Shown piece by piece: positions 59,050 through 64,000 of a stretch of DNA of 64,000 bases (position 1 is the first letter of the stretch; the number at the start of each line of letters is the position of its first letter). Made by a program: the position numbers and the translations under genes. Origin of the DNA: Siphonodentalium dalli (Eukaryota; Mollusca; Scaphopoda; Gadilida; Siphonodentaliidae); contig CP136064.1 in NCBI GenBank assembly GCA_032622095.1, forward strand, positions 137,473,954 to 137,537,953. The letters run 5' to 3'. Under the pieces are notes generated by a model. It worked only from the letters and a program-made list of their open reading frames with translations. It had not been told where the DNA came from and ran no database searches.

Positions 59050-59830
59050 GTGAATCAGTCATCGTCATCTGAACAAAACGTTCAACAGGATTATGATTCC
59101 GAAGTGTTTTTCGAGAGAAGCCTTATTGAGCGTGTCATATATAAAATGGCTAAAACTGAAGTCGCAAAAATTGCTCAAGATGCATTTGTACCGAGGGAGA
59201 AATATAACCAGGACATGACCTATATCATGCGTGAATGAAAGGACCTAACACTTGAACTAAAATCCGAACCGTTATGCCCGTCAAAACGATGTCCCTGAGA
59301 TAAAGGCCGAAGTGGACGATATGCAGCAATATGGCCGCCGCACAAATTTAAGACTGTCAGGAGTACCGGAACTACCCGGTGAAAACACGGACAATATAGT
59401 CTTGATGTCGCACATGAATTGGGAATGCCCCTCGGTCCGTATGACGTGTTTCGGAGCCACCGTGTGCTCCCTCCCCCCCCCCCGCTCCTTGCAAACAAAC
59501 CTACCGGCGCGACAAACTTTCAAAATGACACTAACGCTTCTGTCCCGGAAACAACCAAGGAAGATTCTAGTCAACCGTGTCGTATAAACTTCCGGTTAAC
59601 AACTTACACAATTCGAAGAGAACGGTTTCAAAAAACGAAGCGAAGCACGATAGGTCAATCTCCCAACAACAGAATATACTTCAACGGAGATTTACCAAGG
59701 ACCAGAGCTGCGATCTACAAAAAGCTAGGGCACTCCAAAAGCATAGCTTTATATACAGTACACGGACAAACATGGCGCAACACTAGTTAAGATCCGCGAG
59801 AATGACAAACCTATCAGGAGCATGAATGTA
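59050..59830 (+). pseudogene. Decayed LINE ORF1 (L1/Tx1-like)
   Basis: Broken frames together read as an ORF1 protein: a charged helical part (FERSLIERVIYKMAKTEVAK, 59110), a junction with frame loss near 59236, then DDMQQYGRRTNLRLSGVPEL (59312), where the Q-Y-x-RR-x-N-L/I-R-x-SGVPE pattern marks the start of the RRM-like domain of L1-type ORF1. A Pro-rich/poly-C stretch near 59470 shifts the frame. The C-terminal part follows (IYFNGDLPRTRAAIYKK, 59677) with SFIYSTRTN in another frame. It is truncated where a 'gggccataactctg'-family tail begins at ~59830. No ORF2 follows. Confidence 0.75.
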
Positions 59831-59882
59831 TTCCGGTATACCCCACCCAACCCACAACTCGTGGCGGGGGTGTAATAAAGGT
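59830..59882 (+). repeat. 3' tail of the 'gggccataactctg' repeat family
   Basis: 'ccggtatacccca...caacccacaactcgtgg' and 'cgggggtgtaataaa' resemble the terminal hairpin at 23181-23218. The rest of that repeat is missing. Confidence 0.6.
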
Positions 59883-61386
59883 AATAATTATAATATAAAT
59901 GGTACCTGAAAATTCGATATTGATCCACGTATAATCGGAAGATTCATCAGAATGCTTCAAGTCGGTTCTCTTTAGAACTGCACATGCATAATTCCAACAT
60001 GAAAACGCCACTCCAATTTGACGATTTCCTTAAAGTACCTATCTCCGAAAATATCAGTCCAATTTTCGCAAATCTTGTTCCACATGGGCAGATAAGTGAT
60101 TTCTACAAACACATAACATTTATCGCGGATAATCAACGTATAAACTGAATATCACAGTATTTTCAACAGACATGACATCCCAAACAACAACAAAACAGCA
60201 ATGTGCCAGGTATACACACGTCACCGAACAGAAAGAGAAAAGAGCGTTACGTGTTTAGTCTATTCCCAATACGGCAGAAATAAGTAGCGTTTGTAACACT
60301 TCTGCTTGTTGACAAGACTAAATGGCGCACGAAACGAACTGTTGTGTTTTATTTGGTGAAAGAATTGCATGTCCAGTAGTAATATTCTACTGTTTACGAA
60401 ACTATATTAATTTTTATTACGAAATGATGATGTTTGTATTTTTCTATGTGCTCATCGTTGTTAACGCTAATGAAATAGTTGGCTGTACGTCGTCTTTACG
60501 TTGGTACAACTACACACCGTATAAATAAGGCTTGTTTGCTCCCATTAATGTAATGTCGGTATTTTGTTTGGTTGTATATCAGATACAGTGCGTTGAATAA
60601 TTATGCAACATAACTGTGGTATTTCTCAATGGATTTTCGAGATTCGTCCACCTACACGAACGTCTTGATCCAGAGAATTGATTATCGAGTTTGGTGGGAA
60701 TCAACAGCAATATATATATATTGTTTCTTTTTTTGGGAAAATTTCGCCCGCACCCTATTAAATCAAGAAATGTAAAACCGACCCTGTCCAAACTATTTAG
60801 TATATTGGCAGCGGCCAGCACAACATTGAAACTAAATCCAGCTACCAGTCTTGCTATGTGGGGACAGGCGATCAGAAGGAATTCGATGTTGACCTATTTA
60901 TGGAGATAACTCTGGCGAGGAAAGGCGGACAAAATTTTTGATGCAAAAATCCTTCAGTGCATAACAAGATGTATCGACCAATTTTCAGTGCTGTAATCCT
61001 TATATGTTCGGAGATCTCACACCACCCGTTTTGTTTACATAAAGGGAGATAACTTTGCAAGTCAAGTGAGGAGAATATTATTAATAGGCCTAATCACTAG
61101 GGCAAGTATAGATATATATACGTACACATTTTCAGCTTTCTAGGTCTTGTACTTACTGAGATTTGCTCGTTATAATATTGCTAAGAAAAAAAGATAATAA
61201 TAATAGAGAAAAAGAAAACTCAGAAAAACAATACACTTCCATGCTAAACCGTGGAAATATAATAAGTTAATAATTTAAGGAAATGACTTTTAATAAACAC
61301 TGTGTCACATTTAATTTTCAATTAATATAGAATTTTTTCAATTGTGTTTTAAGAGATATATATGTATGTATAATAGGGACAATAAG
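59883..61386. other. No gene recognised
   Basis: AT-rich. A 68-codon frame at 60322 has a hydrophobic middle but no recognised family. Confidence 0.45.
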
Positions 61387-61882
61387 GTGACTTAAAAGGC
61401 ACGGGAGGCGTTATAGTTGTCGAAAATATTTATATTTGTTTCAATCACCGTAAACAGAAAAACACATACAGTTTCGTTCATATATACCATGGCCATGGCG
61501 AAAACAGCATGATATCATTAAAACCTACTAGTACTATATTTCACCTAAGCAAGAGCCTGCATGATTGTGTTACAGAAGACAGCACAGTGTTACTGGCTAA
61601 TCACACACAAATTATATAAACGCTCTTTATTAGTTCCATATTAGGAATTCAGCAACAAAGAGCACTCCTAATATGTTTACCATCATAATATAAACAAACA
61701 CCTGGAAAGTAACTTTTTATGCTTTTGTTTACAATGGTCAAACATATGACAATAACATACTGTTACTAATGCGATATTTCTCATTTGTATACATTTTAAT
61801 ATTCTTTCTGTTTGTGGCGGTTTTTGACCGGTGGAAATATTTTCACAGCATACCCACCGCCATGGCCTCCCGTACCTTTAAA
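61387..61882 (+). repeat. 0.5-kb local duplication, copy 1
   Basis: Matches 62577-63081 along its whole length, at roughly 85% by eye: 'gttacagaagacagcacagt', 'accatcataatataaacaaa', 'ttctttctgtttgtggcggt'. A 95-codon frame starts at 61769 within it and runs past its end. The partner copy starts similarly (MFFLFVAVFDGW) and then diverges. I do not recognise this protein. Confidence 0.85.
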
Positions 61883-62174
61883 TATACTAACAACAATTTT
61901 CATTACATTTATGTGTTTCTAAAATTGCAAGTGTCCAAACAAGATACTGTGTACATTCCGGAAGTGAAACTATACAAAGTACCTGACAGGTATTACCTGA
62001 TCTTGTTCTGCCTGTTAAAATTGTATAAACCTATATACGCAACAAAAATATATTGATTGCTAATAATTACGCCTGACACACGATTTTCAATATGTTTATA
62101 GAAAGATTTATCTCAAATCTGTCGGTTTTGAAAAAAAATATAACAATTTCTGTTATTTGAGTATCCAGTTCAAA
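61883..62174. other. Spacer; end of 95-codon frame
   Basis: Contains the tail of the 61769-62056 frame (Tyr/Leu/Lys-rich, no motif). Nothing else seen. Confidence 0.4.
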
Positions 62175-62443
62175 TGATAAGAAAAAAATCATCACACATG
62201 ACAAACCAAGCCCTGTATGTGCCTCAATAAACATTGTAAGCCTGTATTTTTAAATGCGCATATTCTACGACAGGTGATGTGTAATAAACAAAGAAAGACC
62301 CTTGTATTAATGAATTTGTTGATACAGCACTTGTGCAATTGAGGAAAGATAGAACTCTAGGCTGTGCTGTTTATTCTATCTTTTGCGCTAGCGCTTGTGT
62401 CATATCAACAAACCCATAAACAAAATTGTGACATTCTGTGTAT
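62175..62443. mobile_element. Foldback repeat family F33, copy 2
   Basis: Same order as 33600-33870: 'atcatcacacatgacaaacc', 'ccctgtatgtgcct', 'cctgtatttttaaatg', 'gtgtaataaac', then a diverged hairpin around 'gatagaactctaggctgtgc' and 'caacaaacccat'. Roughly 70-75% alike by eye. The hairpin arms are more decayed than in copy 1. Confidence 0.75.
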
Positions 62444-62576
62444 ATACAGCATCAGCATGGTTTCAATAGCTGTTTCATGAATCATGCAGATTGAATGTTT
62501 ACTGTTCAGGTACTAGCCCAAGTCTTTTCGGTATGCAACAGCTTGGGATATCGAATACAGTAATACCGGTATAATT

Positions 62577-63081
62577 GACTCCTTAAAGGCATGTGTGGCC
62601 TTAATTGTCGAAAATATTCATACTTGTTCCAAACGTCCGTAAACAGAAAAATATTAAAACGCATACAGTTCCATTCATATATACCATGACCATCGCGTAA
62701 ACAGCATGTTATCACAAAGACCTATTATATTTTACCTAAACAAGAGCCTGATTGTGTTACAGAAGACAGCACAATGCTACTGGCTAATCACACACAGATG
62801 GCATAAACGCTCTTTATTAGTTTCATATAAGGTATTCACCAACAAAGAACGTTTTTGTTTACCATCATAATATAAACAAACACCAGAAAAGTAACTTTTT
62901 ATGCTTTGTTTACACAACAAGGCCAAACATATGACCATAACATACTGTTTATGCGATTTTACTTATTTGTATACGGACAAAGTCTATCTACATCTTGATG
63001 TTCTTTCTGTTTGTGGCGGTTTTTGACGGGTGGAGATATTTTCACAGGATACCCGCCACCAAGGTCAACCGTGTCTTTAAA
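62577..63081 (+). repeat. 0.5-kb local duplication, copy 2
   Basis: Partner of 61387-61882 at 1.19-kb spacing. Its end coincides with the start of a MITE. Confidence 0.85.
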
Positions 63082-63267
63082 CACAGTAGAATTATTCGTA
63101 ACTTTTCAGGATTTAGTCAGAAATATGGCTTGTTGTCATTCATCGGAAAGCTCTCCCCAAAAGCTTTCCGATGAATGGCAACAAGCCATATTTCTGACTA
63201 AATCCTGGAAAGTTAGCCATAATTCTGCTGTGGTTAAGGAGTCGATTTAATACTTAGAGCATTACTG
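63077..63267. mobile_element. CAGTAATG-family MITE, copy 3, with enlarged central palindrome
   Basis: Right end 'gagcattactg' (to 63267) is followed by TA. 'cataattctgctgtggttaa' matches copies 1 and 2. The left arm starts only at 'tttaaacacagtagaatt', so the outer ~25 bp are lost or diverged. In the centre, arms 63101-63152 and 63162-63213 (52 bp, about two differences) form a long hairpin with a 9-nt loop that copies 1 and 2 lack. Confidence 0.8.
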
Positions 63268-63333
63268 TACATGAAACTGTTTTGGACCGAGTCCTGTCTG
63301 GCTACTCTTCTATATAATAACCTCTCCAGATTT

Positions 63334-63813
63334 CAGTGTTCAACGGGTCACCATGAATCACTCAATAAACAATCATGACGATGTTGAGTGTTTTGCTTAT
63401 CGCTCACTATTTAAGTGCTGTATATAAACAAACGATTGACTCACACAAAGTGTGTTTTGTGGATAATAATGCATTCATATGAACATTATCATATACTATT
63501 AGTATATTCTTGGGAAACTTTTTGCAAATGTTATTTTTAAATTATAACCTATAACGAAGGCCATCCATTCCCTTAAGTTCCAAAGATATAAGGGAAATCA
63601 CTGCATTTTAATTGCATACCGCATCCATCATGGTGCAACTGTTTTGTGTTCAAGCGGTAACCTTACCATGGTGTTCGAAATTACTGCAGTGTAATACCAC
63701 AGCATTACTGGGGTAACAACACGTTAGAGACGGTCAATTATTTTAAGTAATTGGCCGTCTCAACATCGTCATGATTGTTTATTGAGTGATTCATGGTGAC
63801 CCGTTGAACACTG
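63334..63813. mobile_element. Non-autonomous element with perfect 55-bp inverted ends
   Basis: Left end 'cagtgttcaacgggtcacc' (63334-63388) and right end 'ggtgacccgttgaacactg' (63759-63813) match perfectly over 55 bp as inverted repeats. The 370-bp interior has no coding frame and a smaller palindrome near 63732-63758 ('ggtcaatta' / 'taattggcc'). I see no clear target duplication. Confidence 0.85.
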
Positions 63814-64000
63814 CGGGTTTGAAATCATATAATCGTATATGAGGGTTTGAAATCATGGGAAAGGCTGCCCTCTATGTTCTTTTTAAAAAAGCATCAAATT
63901 GAAATAATCTGAAGAAATACTGGTAGTGCTATAATCAAGACAACTTCAGCCCACAATTATGGGCGTAAGGTCCATTATAGAAGAACATCGGGATGGGACT

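Noticed and set aside
60322-60528. 68-codon hydrophobic frame as a small membrane protein
   Set aside because: No homologous motif, no duplicate or conserved copy, and length within chance for AT-rich DNA.

Overview
The window is AT-rich metazoan nuclear DNA. It is almost entirely intergenic or intronic and is dominated by transposable elements of several kinds. There is no operon structure, no ribosomal RNA and no tRNA that I can support. The repeat content fits a marine invertebrate, most likely a lophotrochozoan such as a mollusc. The clues are several CR1/L2-like and L1/Tx1-like LINEs, Ty3/Gypsy elements, the 'gggccataactctg' repeat family ending in a CCCCAC-rich hairpin, and arrays of 'gttggcccaacg'. 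The assignment of organism is inference.

Layout. 1-3573 (-): a LINE with an intact ORF1 and an open ORF2 (endonuclease plus reverse transcriptase, RT) that runs off the left edge. 6078-7515 (+): a decayed LINE RT. 11612-11836 (+): the one recognisable host-gene piece, an exon for the last two membrane helices of an SLC6-type neurotransmitter transporter. 12280-13790 (-): a decayed L1/Tx1-like RT. 15240-18665 (+): a heavily decayed Gypsy element with internal rearrangements. 21.7-27.2 kb: foldback and dispersed repeats. 28558-30375 (+): another LINE 3' part with a (GAY)n tract. 33-42 kb: a dense series of palindromic and non-autonomous DNA elements, including a foldback element, Tc1/mariner-like MITEs, a GCTTAAGC minisatellite, a hAT-like element with a near-perfect 8-bp target duplication, and a 2.2-kb long-TIR (terminal inverted repeat) element carrying a minisatellite. 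42-44 kb and 57 kb: two inverted copies of a higher-order repeat family.

45943-56262 (-) is a young, near-complete 10.3-kb Ty3/Gypsy retrotransposon. Its two LTRs differ at about ten positions. It has a primer-binding site, a polypurine tract, TTAG target duplications and a 1692-codon Pol frame broken only by two amber codons. I see no capsid domain in it. It sits near the tip of an older hairpin repeat and splits it.

57.7-64 kb: a (TA)n microsatellite, a decayed LINE ORF1, a 0.5-kb local duplication, a second copy of the 33.7-kb foldback family, a third MITE with a large central palindrome, and an element with perfect 55-bp inverted ends.

The genes here do not act together in a pathway. 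What links them is transposition: autonomous LINE and Gypsy elements supply enzymes, and the many short inverted-repeat elements look like passengers of DNA transposases not encoded in this window.
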